A stretch of 64,000 bases of DNA, taken from Clavelina lepadiformis. Its lineage: Eukaryota; Chordata; Ascidiacea; Aplousobranchia; Clavelinidae. The notes beneath the pieces were generated by a model. It ran no database searches. It was not told the origin of the DNA and worked only from the letters and a program-made list of their open reading frames with translations. Of the stretch, positions 11,974-23,300 are shown piece after piece (the stretch's first letter is position 1; every line of letters begins with the position of its first letter). The translations under genes were made by a program, and so were the position numbers. The DNA lies in NCBI RefSeq assembly GCF_947623445.1, contig NC_135247.1:2234501-2298500 (forward strand), read 5' to 3'.

Positions 11974-13278
11974 TTATTTTGGTGCTGTAGTTAACGTTAT
12001 CCTATAATCTTGTCAAAAAGTAATTTACCCAAATTTAACAAAAAGAAACAACAGTAAATCAAATAAAGCAACATTTAACGTTTTCCAGAAATCAAATAAA
12101 GTTTATAGCTTAGTTCTTGTGTCAAAGTTTTACTAAATGTGCTGTACATATGTTATTTTAACGCACGTTCACAATTGATTACAGACTGTATATCAGGATT
12201 AGAAAGTTATCGCAAGTAAGCACTAACTTCTACAACATGAAATAGCAGACGAGCCATTTCATTTCAAAACCAATACAATAGGCATTATGAAGGAGATATC
12301 TTCTAGTTCTTCAAAATTTTATCTACGAAATTACAAAAGCGCGGAAGTATACTCTAATAAACCTATATACCAATTCCCACGCCTCAAAATGATTCACTCT
12401 CACATTTGTGCAGGTGATCGGTGTGTGACTACATTTGTAAATGACTGTAAATCTATTTTTTCAGCTGATCATATAAGTCAAGTCATTTCTACCAAAACTA
12501 TTGTATCCCAAATTCTTAAATCACGAATTCTCTTTTGACTACTTGCTTTTTTACTATTTATCTACTTTACTTGACCCTGGCCAAATAGGCTTAATTCCGG
12601 GAATCGTTTTTCAAATTCAGTACAGCGATTAAAGTAACCTAAGGCAGAACACACTCTCGATTAGCCTTAGTTCACTAGTAAAATATTAACTTAGCTTACG
12701 AGAAGATCCGGTAGAGTTTAACAACAGGAACCACCAAGCACTTGTAGTTAATATAATTTCCAAACTTTACTCAACGCTTGGTTAAATATTGGGTTAACTT
12801 GTGTTCGCTCATAAACTGTCTGCACCAGTTATAGCTTGTAGGCTAAGTCTGTGCGCTGTTGTCTGCAATCAACTACAAAGCGGCCTTGCTGTCAGTGTGC
12901 TATGTTTTGTGGTTTAGTTAAATCATTTACAAGCATTGAACGGTAAGCATTCTACACATAACCGAATAACTAAATGTGCGATTTGTATTCTAAAAAGCTC
13001 TAAAGCACACCATTTATAAATATGCAATTAGCTTTATGCTCCCCACAGTCAATGGCGAAAAATAAACAATAGCCTACAATCAAAAATCAAAATGTTTATT
13101 CAAAATCAAAACACCATCAAGTTATTAAAAAGTTGTTTAACCCACCGTCATCATGAGTTAGAACGAATTAGTTTGTCTACAAACAAGTAGCCTACGTGTC
13201 AGCAAAACGGCGCAAATTTTCTAAACATTTTTAACTTTTCTTGTTTAGAAATTGTAGGCCTATTCCGTTTTTAGTATG
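11974..13278. other. no gene recognised upstream of the P450
   Basis: This should hold the P450 promoter. I saw no convincing TATA-type element or coding exon. AT-rich intergenic DNA. Confidence 0.4.
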
Positions 13279-13286
13279 GTTTAGAG

Positions 13287-13634
13287 CAGTGGTTCCCAAA
13301 CCTTTTCAGCTTGTGGCACACTAGAAAAATTATAAAACGCTCGCGGCACACTTACAAGAGAAGAAAAGTTACCCTAGAACTAACCAGAGTTAAAAAAATT
13401 TATTTTCACATTTTAATGACGTGGCAATTACCCTACTCTATCGGCAATGCCATAATTGGTTTCATCGTCACATGTGCTTATTTATCAGCTATTGAAGAAG
13501 TTAGAGCGGTTTTAAGTCGCATATGCTTGTCTGCATGCCTTATTTTAAATATTTATACAGTTCTTTTCCAAAATTCCAAAATGATTCGCGGCACACCTGA
13601 GAATCTGTGGGGGCACAAAGTTTGAGAATCACTG
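13287..13634. mobile_element. hAT MITE, 348 bp, with 8-bp target duplication
   Basis: The element begins CAGTGGTTCCCAAACC and ends with GTTTGAGAATCACTG, its inverted partner. It is flanked by the perfect 8-bp duplication GTTTAGAG (13279-13286 and 13635-13642), the hallmark of hAT transposition. Internal 'GCGGCACAC' words near both ends are typical of this repeat type. It carries no transposase and would have moved with enzymes from elsewhere. The small open frame inside is not a gene. Confidence 0.9.
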
Positions 13635-13678
13635 GTTTAGAGGCTTAATTTCAGCACAGACAACGATTGACTTGACTT

Positions 13679-14056
13679 TGTGATAAATATATCACTTAAT
13701 GTAATATAAAATTGTGTACGACATAGAATTCTCATCTATGGAATCAATGAAGCATAACACTTTGTGACGTAATCGATGCTTCCCCTGTGCGTGCATTTTG
13801 ATTTATTCAGTCCTTTTTTGGTTTCTACGTTCAACGCCGCAACATGTCTTTGTGCTGTTGCTGTCACAGTGTTCTATCTTGATGTATTCGTTCAAAGAAG
13901 CTTCAAATATAATCAGATTATACAGTAGTCATTCCTGTGTCATTATTGCTGAAGTCTATCAAGGTTCACTGTTAAGATATACACAAGGAAACAGACTTTG
14001 TAGTGTAAGTGGGTAAACCTTACAGGCTAAGGGACCATATACCACTTTTCATTACA
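13679..14056 (+). repeat. left LTR of the short LTR element
   Basis: Terminal TG...CA, offset from its partner by exactly 1552 bp. The open frame inside is shared with the right LTR and is not a gene. Confidence 0.85.
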
Positions 14057-15230
14057 AACTGGTGCCCCGAGTGAGGACGAATTGACGATAAAAAAAAAGA
14101 CATTTCCATTACAAGTGTGGTGGAGCCGAAATCGCTGAGAACTACGCTTTTCTTTTTTGAGCAACCTATGAACAATTAAATTTGAGGTTGAGAGAAGTCT
14201 AGTGATCTCAGACTAGAAGTTTCGAAGATATGTATCGTCTAAAACCCATGCAACACTCATTGGATCCAGCCAACGGACATCTCGACAATATGATATTCGA
14301 ACAAATCAACTACAACGACGGTGACGAAGAATCGCCTGGACTTGTTCAACCAACTTCAAATGCAAGAATGACCGACGAACAAAGCACTCCAGTGAAAACA
14401 CTTTGTCGGTATTTGGACATTCAGTAATGATTTTTGTTTGTTTTTTTCTCTATATAGTATATTATATATCATAGCGTTATTGTTCAGACTACGTCTAATT
14501 GATGGTGGCTTAGTTGCCATACTCTCTAAACGGTTTAAGTCATGCCGTGGAGAAATATTTCTTTGTGTTATTTTGTTATGCTTTAAAACATAGCGGTTGT
14601 TTTCGAAGGTTAAACATATACCCAAGGCTAACACCGATACACTATGTTGAATGTCAATTACAAAACGTATTTGACTAATTTTATATATATTTTGTATAAC
14701 GCGTATTTCCAAGTGAAATATTCACACAGCTATACTGGTAAAACCAGATGCTGAAATATTATTAAATGGTCTTGTGATGATAAGACGAGATTAAACTATA
14801 CAGAAGAAATAATGTATAGAGTTTTGTTTACGGAAATCAGCATCAAGAAACGTGAGATGAAAAATTTGCTGACGATTTCCTAATTTTGCGAATCTGCTCA
14901 AACAAGCTAATGCGTTGTGTGTCAAATGACATCCTGTGTTCTGTTTTCTATTTAAAGTCGTGACATTGTTTTGTTTTGTACACTAATTTTGCTTTCTGAC
15001 TTAAGGACAACATGTACCCACCTTTTTGCGAATCTCTTGCCAATATGAATTGTATTGTAACTATGTTTCAACGTTTATTGTTATGTGATCTACATTTAAC
15101 GTGGTATGTTGACTTTTGTTATCAACACTATTGTTTTAATTATTGTTCACTGAGAATTGTTTTTATTATGATCATGAAATACCGTTCATTTTTTTTCAAA
15201 AAACTTACGATATTTCATTGGGGAAGGTTA

Positions 15231-15608
15231 TGTGATAAATATATCACTTAATGTAATATAAAATTGTGTACGACATAGAATTCTCATCTATGGAATCAAT
15301 GAAGCATAACACTTTGTGACGTAATCGATGCTTCCCCTGTGCGTGCATTTTGATTTATTCAGTCCTTTTTTGGTTTCTACGTTCAACGCCGCAACATGTC
15401 TTTGTGCTGTTGCTGTCACAGTGTTCTATCTTGATGTATTCGTTCAAAGAAGCTTCAAATATAATCAGATTATACAGTAGTCATTCCTGTGTCATTATTG
15501 CTGAAGTCTATCAAGGTTCACTGTTAAGATATACACAAGGAAACAGACTTTGTAGTGTAAGTGGGTAAACCTTACAGGCTAAGGGACCATATACCACTTT
15601 TCATTACA
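15231..15608 (+). repeat. right LTR of the short LTR element
   Basis: Same sequence as the left LTR as far as I can compare by eye, followed directly by the ACTT target duplication. Confidence 0.85.
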
Positions 15609-16373
15609 ACTTGATTAGAGTGGAGTTAATTTACCAAAATAACTCCAGGTGACTTGGATTTTTAAAATGCGTCTTTGTCAAAGCCGTAGTTAGTGTAGAA
15701 ATTTTACAGAAACAAATATGTCAAGCACGTCCCCGGTTCACTCGGTAAAGTATATTGTTAAATGTAGTTTAGCACGAAAATGTTTTTGTGCTACACTATA
15801 CTGTATATGGAGGCAAATGCCTCATTTGCTTTAATGTAGCTACGGCCTAGTTTGTCAACCTATGACTGACAAAAACATCTGTGACACCTCTTGACACACT
15901 TTTTGTGCACCAATGTCAAAAATGTGCATTAAAACGTGTAAGAGTTTGTTCTATGCAAGGGTGTAACGGTACAAGCGAAAAAGTGCGCGAAACTTGAGAT
16001 TTAAGGCTTCAGTTTTGGTTTGTAAAATAACATGGGCTATTCCGCGTTAAAGTTTAATCCGCAGTTGAGTGAAAGTAAGTAGCCCAAAGGAATAATTCGC
16101 AAATGATCGGCTTTTAATCGAAAATGAAGGCTAGCCAACCATGTGACCGTTTAATCATGTTCCCAAGCATAGGTGGGCAGTAGCCTACCACAGTACTTTT
16201 TTTGTACTTTTGCAAAGAAGTACCGAATTATTTTTTTCAAGATATTTCAATCGGTTCCGGTACTCGGTACTTTTCACGTGATAATTTCAAAATTTTAACA
16301 AGTAGGCTATCTTTTCAAAAATGCATGTTAATTAATCCTTTGTAATGGAATGGGTGTATATGGTTGTTGAACT

Positions 16374-16777
16374 TGTAATGAAATGGTTGTATGTCGTACC
16401 TTAACCTGTAAGGTTGACCACTTCACTACAATGTTTGTTAGTAGAATTGTTTATTGCACTCGATGTTATATGAGTCTCAAAGGTCATTATTCTGCTTTTC
16501 TCAATCTTAGACTTAATTGTTCACCTTGACAACTGTATATTCTGATTATATTGAAGCTTCTTTGAACTAATACATCTAGATAAAAACATTGGTACAGCAA
16601 CGGCATAAAGACGTACATGTTGCGGCGTTGATCGTAATAGCTAGAAAGAATGAATAACTCATACTGCACGCACATTAAGCAGGAAGTAATCGATTACGTC
16701 ACGCAGTGTTATGCTTCGCTGATTCGATATTCAAAGATGGGAATTGTAAATGTTACATTAGTTATAATATTATCACA
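16374..16777 (-). mobile_element. old LTR relic related to the 13.7-kb element
   Basis: In reverse orientation this matches the LTRs at 13679 and 15231 along most of its length: the TGTGATAATATTATAA start (near 16777), the GTGACGTAATCGAT block, the GAAGCTTC region and the end with CCTTACAGG-like words. It is diverged and has no inner region, so it is a fossil solo LTR or one of a pair. Confidence 0.6.
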
Positions 16778-17352
16778 AACTTGACAAGTTGATTCACTTC
16801 ACTACAATGTTTGCTAGTTGAATTGTTTATTGCGGTCGATTTTATATGAGTCTCATAAGGTCGTTGTCTGCTTTTTCAACCTCGGATTTTATTGTTCACC
16901 GTAATGAATTATTGTCTTATGAAGGTGACAACTTTGTTGTCTAACTTGACACTGAACTTCTTCAAATTGAATTCAACAGTAGTTTTCACTAGAATAACAA
17001 CTGTATAAACTGATTATATTGTAGCTTCTTTGAACGATTACATTTAGACATAACATTGGCACATCAACAGCATAAAGACGTCCATTTTACAGCATTGATC
17101 TTAGTAGACTTTTTGCTTATTGGCAACTGCATAATATTACTGGTACTGATAATAGTAAACGCTAATGAAAAACTTATACTACAAACTAAACGCATGCAAG
17201 AAAGGCAAGCGCGACATCTACGTCACAACTTTAAAACAATACTCAGGAAGTTATCATGACGCAGTGTTACGCTTCGCTGATTCGATACTCGAAGACGAAA
17301 ATTCTATATCTTATACAATCTGTATATTACATTAATTATAATATTATCACAC
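16778..17352 (-). mobile_element. second old LTR relic, adjacent to the first
   Basis: It shares with the neighbouring relic the blocks CACTTCACTACAATGTTTG, TTATATGAGTCTCA, the GAAGCTTC/GAAGCTAC region, GCAGTGTTACGCTTCGCTGA and TATAATATTATCACA, in the same order. It is longer because of extra inner sequence. The two may have been LTRs of one element that lost its interior, or two nested insertions. Confidence 0.55.
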
Positions 17353-17603
17353 CTTAATACTAATTTTACTATTTGTTGATTTTTTTAATCTAGAAATGTC
17401 AAGTAAAATTACAAGCGATTAACGTCACGTGTTTTGACCTGGAGTAACCTTTACCAGGGACATAATTGCGGCAAACATTGCATTTGCAGCAGCATCTTTT
17501 ACACAAAAAGTACCGAGTACTGACAAAGAACCGAACTACATTTTTAAAATAGTACCGGAACAGTCGGAACTATATTTTGCCAAGTACCGTTACCGACGGT
17601 ACA

Positions 17604-18491
17604 TACATTCGTGGCCAAACGTTTATGACCACTATGCGGAAAGTTGAATTTTTACTTCTGAACTCAACTATTATATTATAAAGCAAATTTATTGCACCAT
17701 ATTACATCATTTTTCTGCCAGTCTGTGGCAGTCACTTTCAAAGTGCCCATCAAGTAGCAAACATATGTTTATGACTAGCTTCATCTTGTTTTTGAGTGTT
17801 TGAACCCTTTTGAAAATGGGTCGAAAATCCTCTCTTTCTGTTGTTCTGCGTGCTCAAATTGTGGTTTTTCAAGAATAATATAATAAAAGACCCTAGTATC
17901 ATGATTTGCGGGGGAATATCGGTGAACGGAACGGCTGGATTGTTTTTCCTACCATCATGAACGGCCAGAAATGCGTTGATTTGTTAAAAGACAAGTTGGA
18001 ACTACACATGGCTGTTCATAATTTGCACGATGGAGCACCATGTCATCACTCCAAGATCGTAACCCAGTTCTTGAATTCGAAAAAGACCCAAGTACTGGAC
18101 TGGCAACAGTCCAGATTTGAACCCAATAGAAAACTTGTGGACTATTATGAAGGACAAAGTTTCGGAGAAACAGCCAACTAGTGCTAAGGAACTGGAAAAA
18201 GTAATCAAAGAAGTTTGGGAACGTGAATTATCAGCTGAATACTGCCGAAGTCTTGTAGAGCACATACCAAAACGTTTGGAGGATGTAATCAAATCTAATT
18301 GCGGACCAATAAAATACTGACGTTTTGGAAAATTCTGGTTCAAACAAGCATGATTTATATTTAAATTGATTTTTTGTTTGCTATACTCACATAATACACA
18401 AAGTTGTTGAGCTTAGTTCTGAGTAAATATGGTATTTATTGTCTGATTCAGAATTTTTAGAGGTGGTCCTAAACTTTTCGCCACCACTGTA
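17604..18491 (+). mobile_element. Tc1/mariner transposon, internally deleted
   Basis: Inverted ends TACATTCGTGGCCAAACG (left) and, on the complement of the right, TACAGTGGTGGCGAAAAG are bordered by TA. Inside, about 17817-17878 reads the Tc1 transposase start MGRKSSLSVVLRAQIV. From about 17906 it continues with the catalytic part (LHDGAPCHHSK, then SPDLNPIENLW in another frame). The copy is about 0.89 kb against about 1.3 kb for complete Tc1 elements. A large internal deletion removes most of the DNA-binding to catalytic linker, and a frame change lies near 18110. It is inactive. Confidence 0.85.
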
Positions 18492-19035
18492 ATTTCATGT
18501 CATGTCAGCAAGAAAAATTTGTTGTAATTTATAGCATCATTTCGATATATATAAAAACGTTTAAATATTTTTTATAATAGCTTTTGCCGACAGATCTACT
18601 ATAGATTAAAACATTTGCTGTTACTTTGAGGTTGTTTACCGTATGAAAAAAATAGTGGAGAATTTGCAAGCAACAGTGCAATGCGTGGGTATGCAACTAC
18701 TTACTGCAATGGCTCACAATGCACAAGTGTAATGATGCTAAGGATCAAGCAACAGTTAACAGTATTTGAAAATATTGCCCTACTTGATGAATGTGTGCAG
18801 AAGGCAGGCCACATAAGTGGGTACCACGGTCCGTATGTTGCATACCTTTGGTGTAATGGATGTGAAGAATTTGAAGGAGATGCTTCGATGCTTCGAGAAG
18901 GAGATGACTAGGCATGCTACCAGACTAATGTCTTCTAAGCATATTGTACGTTTGCCATTTATTGGTAACTTATAATTATTGTTATCATTCCTAATCTAAA
19001 GAATGACAATAGTATATATATGATACAACCTTGGT
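18492..19035. other. no gene recognised
   Basis: A plus-strand frame at 18681-18911 has no family resemblance. The stretch may belong to the upstream part of the decayed LINE that follows. Confidence 0.35.
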
Positions 19036-19039
19036 AACA

Positions 19040-20325
19040 AATGAAGCACAAAATTGAAAATGGATGGAACATTTCCAGCAGACACTCAACCAGCCAAATC
19101 CGATTGCTTTGTTTGAATTTGCATCAGAAAAACTAACAAACAGCACATCGTTAAAATTCCGCATGAGCAAAACCACTAAAGAAGAGACAAGAGATCCAGT
19201 CAAGATATAAAAGAAGACAAAGCTGCATGATTAGATGAGATCTTACGGGGTTGATAAAACTTGGAGGTGGTAGATTGATCACGGTCAGCTCGTCTAATAA
19301 ACCAATGAACAGGTCTCATTGGAATGACAGATAAGTGTAATTGTAAAATTAAATACCGCCAGACTATAGTAGTTGGCAGGGCATTACCCTACTCTCAGTC
19401 TTTGGCAAAGTGTTCAGCATAGCAGTGCTGCGACAAGCTTTTAAATTTGTCCTTCGAAAAGAACAGGCTGGCGATTGTACTAATTGCTCACGTACTGAAC
19501 AAATATTCACTCTGCACAACATCAAAACAACACCAAAACCAGTAATAATAAATTTCAAATTTTTCAAATAGGCATTTTATAGTATCCACAGACAATCGCT
19601 GGGTGATATTATACAGTCATGTGACATATCTTTAGGGCAAAGATTTTTCATCTTCAAGAGCCTTTATATTAATTCAAGCTACTGTCTAAAAATTGTCTGA
19701 TTGTATCAAAGATTTTTGATATTGTCACTGGAGTTGACCAAGGCTGCATTCTCCATCCCTTTTTATTTTTGCTGACCATCACGTTGTGCTTGAGCAACAG
19801 TGGATATGTCATTCCATTAAAAGGACAAAAGAAGTTGAATGACTTGGATTTTGCCAATGATTTTGCTCTGCTAGCAGGAAGCAATTGTGGCCTTCATAAG
19901 CTACCTACATCCTTGCAGCAAGATGTGTCAAAGCTTGGGCTTAGGTTAATAACAAGAAGACCAAGATAATGAAGATGATCCCCCACACAATCCTACAAAC
20001 ATGGTCAAGGCTAATCAAGAAAATTTGAACAATATGACAGGTTCTCTTACAATATCAAAATGGATGTCCACTGTGGGGCCGGCAAGACAACCATGGATGA
20101 TGATCGATCAATATAGATGTTACGATTTATATAATTAATGCCGTTGTTATTTGCATTCCAACCGACACCAATGAGACATGGAAGTGAGCAAAAAACAAAC
20201 AAGCTCTTTAACACTTTTCATCAAACGTGCTTAAGAAGGCTGATAAAAGTGCCCTGGTATGATCGGATCATGAACGAAGAGATTCTCAGAAAAGTAAGTC
20301 AACCAAATATCACCCACTAGTACAA
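19040..20325 (+). mobile_element. decayed non-LTR retrotransposon (LINE), reverse transcriptase remains
   Basis: Across several frames the plus strand shows the order of a LINE reverse transcriptase. First comes HFQQTLNQPNP...LTNSTS at about 19060. Next are GITLLSVFGKVFS and EQAGD...CSRTEQIFTLHNI (19380-19520), VDQGCILHPFLFLL (about 19735), and LNDLDFANDFALLAG, where the catalytic F-A-D-D box reads F-A-N-D (about 19835-19880). A C-terminal piece TCLRRLIKVPWYDRI lies near 20227. These match a very common invertebrate LINE type (RTE/CR1-like; clade not certain). Frames are broken many times and the 5' part is absent, so it is an old, 5'-truncated copy. Confidence 0.8.
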
Positions 20326-20329
20326 TGTA

Positions 20330-23300
20330 CGTATAATATATTGTGTAATGTAGATTTTAGTTATCGTGTGACAATTTTGGTTTAGCTAATGTGCAAAGAT
20401 TTGATATGTACATTGGAATGCCGGCTATTCTGGATAAGCAAGTACAATTAATACCAAATTATACCTGATTTTACAAAAGTTTGTTATTTTCAAATTTTAT
20501 TGAAGTTTTGATAGTAATTTTTAGTGAAGTTTTTAAAGTGATTGAATCCCATAAAATTGAAGTAAATAACAATTACTTTATAAATCTATTTCATTTTTAA
20601 AACTTCACCAACAAATGGATTAACATTTTTACCAATGAAGTTGTCATTCCTTTGAACGCCAATATACAGTAGTTTACTAGTAAGAAAATTTTGTGATTTT
20701 CAAGTACAAGTGATAAAAGTCATTCTGTGACTTAAATTAAATTCCTAAAATTTAAAAACTGCATTGATCTGCAACCAACTTGCAGTGACAATCAATTTTG
20801 TTTTTATTTAACAGCAATTTGGTGCAAAAAGTTGTTTTTTTTTCTAGGATTTTTACTCACTGAAAATTTTATCCTTGAACTGAGAAAAGTCTTTGCACAA
20901 CTTAAACTCAGTGTCGACGATGATTCCTCACTGCTCAAGCTACGGTTACAAAGCATGTCTTTTGAGTAAGCTCTCAGAGATACAAATTTTTATATTTGTT
21001 TTTTTCTTGTTTGGTTATATTGCACGATTTTGGAACTGCTCACCATGACTACTGAACAGAAGCAAGCATTGTTTTTACCTTGCGTAAAAGTATTATAGCA
21101 GTAACACAACTGGGAATTGAAGCTGTTTCATACATTTACAAGCTGCTAACCGCTTCGCCACCAAGCCGCTTTATTTGTTGTTTATCATGACCTATTCTAA
21201 AAACACAGCTACCATTTACATTTACAATAGCATGTTCACCAGAGACCAATGCATAAACCATGTTATGTGTTATGTACAAAATATTCATAAAACAAACATC
21301 CTTACACTCTGCATGCGGTAATACGATATGCAAAAGAAATTGGCTAAGTATCGAATTTGAACTTATATAAATAATTTCTACTCTAATCTGTAATGCATAT
21401 TACCATGGAAATCTGCACATGTATGTTATTATACTAGTCTTTCACTCATTTGCTCTATTTTTAAGATCATTTAAGAGTAATGCAATCAATTTTTTTATTA
21501 TTGACCAAAAGTTGAAAATTAAAAAATAAATTGAGGCATGGTTCATAAAGGTTTGGAAAATGGTTCATTGTGAAAAATGTTTAAAATTTAGTATTGATAT
21601 AGTTCTTAATAAATTGCAACCTTACATATAAAGCATGTTTGCAAGTGATATCAACAAACAGGATTTATTTAGCTTAGCAACAATCTCATTGCTGCCTTAT
21701 TTTCTACCTACTTCTTGCCTGGCATTCCATACTTTTGTGAAATGAACAGTTTTTGTTACTAATATCTACTGCAAAGGTATATTATGTAAGCTTCTGTACA
21801 ATGGAGTAATTTTAAAGCAGCAATACGCATTTAATTAATAACCTAACAGGAGACTTTTTTGTGAGCACTTTACTAATGTCAAATACCAATTTTATAAAAT
21901 CGTTGTTCCAGTCCAAGTATATATCTAACATTGCTCATCCAATTGTGAAAGTGTGACATGTTTGTGACAGCTTCTAACAACTTTATCACAAACAAAATGA
22001 CTAACAATCAATTTTGCAGCACAAAGGTATAGTACCATGTTGTACTCCCACAGAACCTGCCAATTAGGCTTCCATAAATAACCTATCAAGCTTTAAAATC
22101 GTCAGCAAAGAGTTTTGCTTTTTAAACAGTTATTACTGTAGGCAGTCATCTGTAAACTTGAAAACTAGATATGCTTGTAAGGGTATTTCCTGCATAATCA
22201 CACAAAGTAACCATTCATTCCAGTGACTTAATCACTGAAAGTAACTATGGCTTAAACCTAAGCACTTTATTTCTTCCATATATCTTTTAACAAATATAAG
22301 TGCACACATGCCTGTACCTGCTAGTAACTACACTGCATTTTACAATGTTTCTTTATACAATACTCTTTTGTCGGTTTTCACTAGTTGTTAATTAATCATA
22401 TAAACTTGATTTTTCTGGCCTTTTGCACTTGTAATTGATAAATGCAATGGGTCTGCTAAATGAACGTAGAAATTTTACTCCTATCACATCCTATAACAAT
22501 AAATGTCTTCAGCTAAAAAGTTCATCTTGTTGTTGCAGCATTTGCCACTCTGAACCGTTAGATAGCGATAGAGCACGTTATTCCAGTGATCGGACAGAGA
22601 TATACACGCGTGCTTCTGCGTGTTATTCTGTAATTGTTGATTTATTTGTGCTGTTTTCTTTTCGATATAAGACTACAGATGCTTTTTAAAGAGTGTTTCG
22701 CTTGTCACAAATTATGCCTGTGTTTTGACACATCTCAGGAGTTCCTCGCGCTGATCTGAGGGCAATGTCTTAAAGCAAAAGTCAAACAAAGGCAGTGCTT
22801 TTCCAGCAACACCCTTCGGCGTTTGACGTGTACCAGACCACGTGCTATCGTTTACCAGATAAATAAATGTTTGACCGTAAAACCTCGTCTATACGTCGCA
22901 ACTCGCAAAGTCGTTTTGCTTTAAGAAAAATTTCGAGCCAAAAAAGCGAAGTGGCAAAGGGAAATTTAAATATTACAGAAAGTCAGGCTTTTCAAAGTAC
23001 TTTCTTTATTTCGACCAATCCAAGCTACGTTTCAGACGAATCAAATGTATAAAACCGAAACGTTAACAGTATCAAAAGCGGATATTACACCGACAATCGA
23101 CACAACTCATTCGGTGACTGAAGAAGCTAAACTCTATTCTGCACAATGTCGCACCGATCAAAAACTTCGCTTCGAGCTCAACAACAATAGATAGAGAGCA
23201 CTAGGTCTTTGAGAACATGGGCAAAAAGGCGCTTTTATTGCCGAAGTACGAATTGCAAGGGTGGAAAGATCCATGTTATATCAATGTCGTACATATATAG

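Larger units (their letters stand above)
13679..15608 (+). mobile_element. short LTR retroelement, fossil without gag-pol
   Basis: Two direct repeats of 378 bp (13679-14056 and 15231-15608), starting TGTGATAAAT and ending CATTACA, appear identical. They flank an inner part of only about 1.2 kb. A 4-bp target duplication ACTT lies on both sides. Just inside the left LTR, TGGTGCCCCGAGTG looks like a tRNA primer site, and GGGGAAGGTTA before the right LTR looks like a polypurine tract. The inner part is far too short for a gag-pol set, so it resembles TRIM-like non-autonomous elements of the Ty3/gypsy type. Matching LTRs imply a young insertion. Start and end look whole. Confidence 0.85.
16168..17603. 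mobile_element. hAT-like element enclosing older LTR relics
   Basis: The left edge (from about 16170, AGGTGGGCAGTAG) carries many GTACCG/CGGTAC words, ending near 16280 with CGGTACTCGGTACTTTT. The right edge (about 17495-17603) has the inverted counterpart AAAAAGTACCGAGTACTGAC. GGTGGGCAGTA is a frequent hAT start. The match between the ends is loose and no target duplication is visible, because a Tc1 element abuts the right side. Confidence 0.4.

Noticed and set aside
13798-14016. 72-codon frame repeated at 15350-15568
   Set aside because: Both copies are inside the two LTRs; the repetition is due to the LTRs, not to a gene.
14230-14427. 65-codon frame in the interior of the LTR element, possible gag remnant
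   Set aside because: Too short and without a zinc knuckle or other recognisable gag feature.
22435-22689. 84-codon plus-strand frame
   Set aside because: No family resemblance, no splice-site context and composition like its surroundings.
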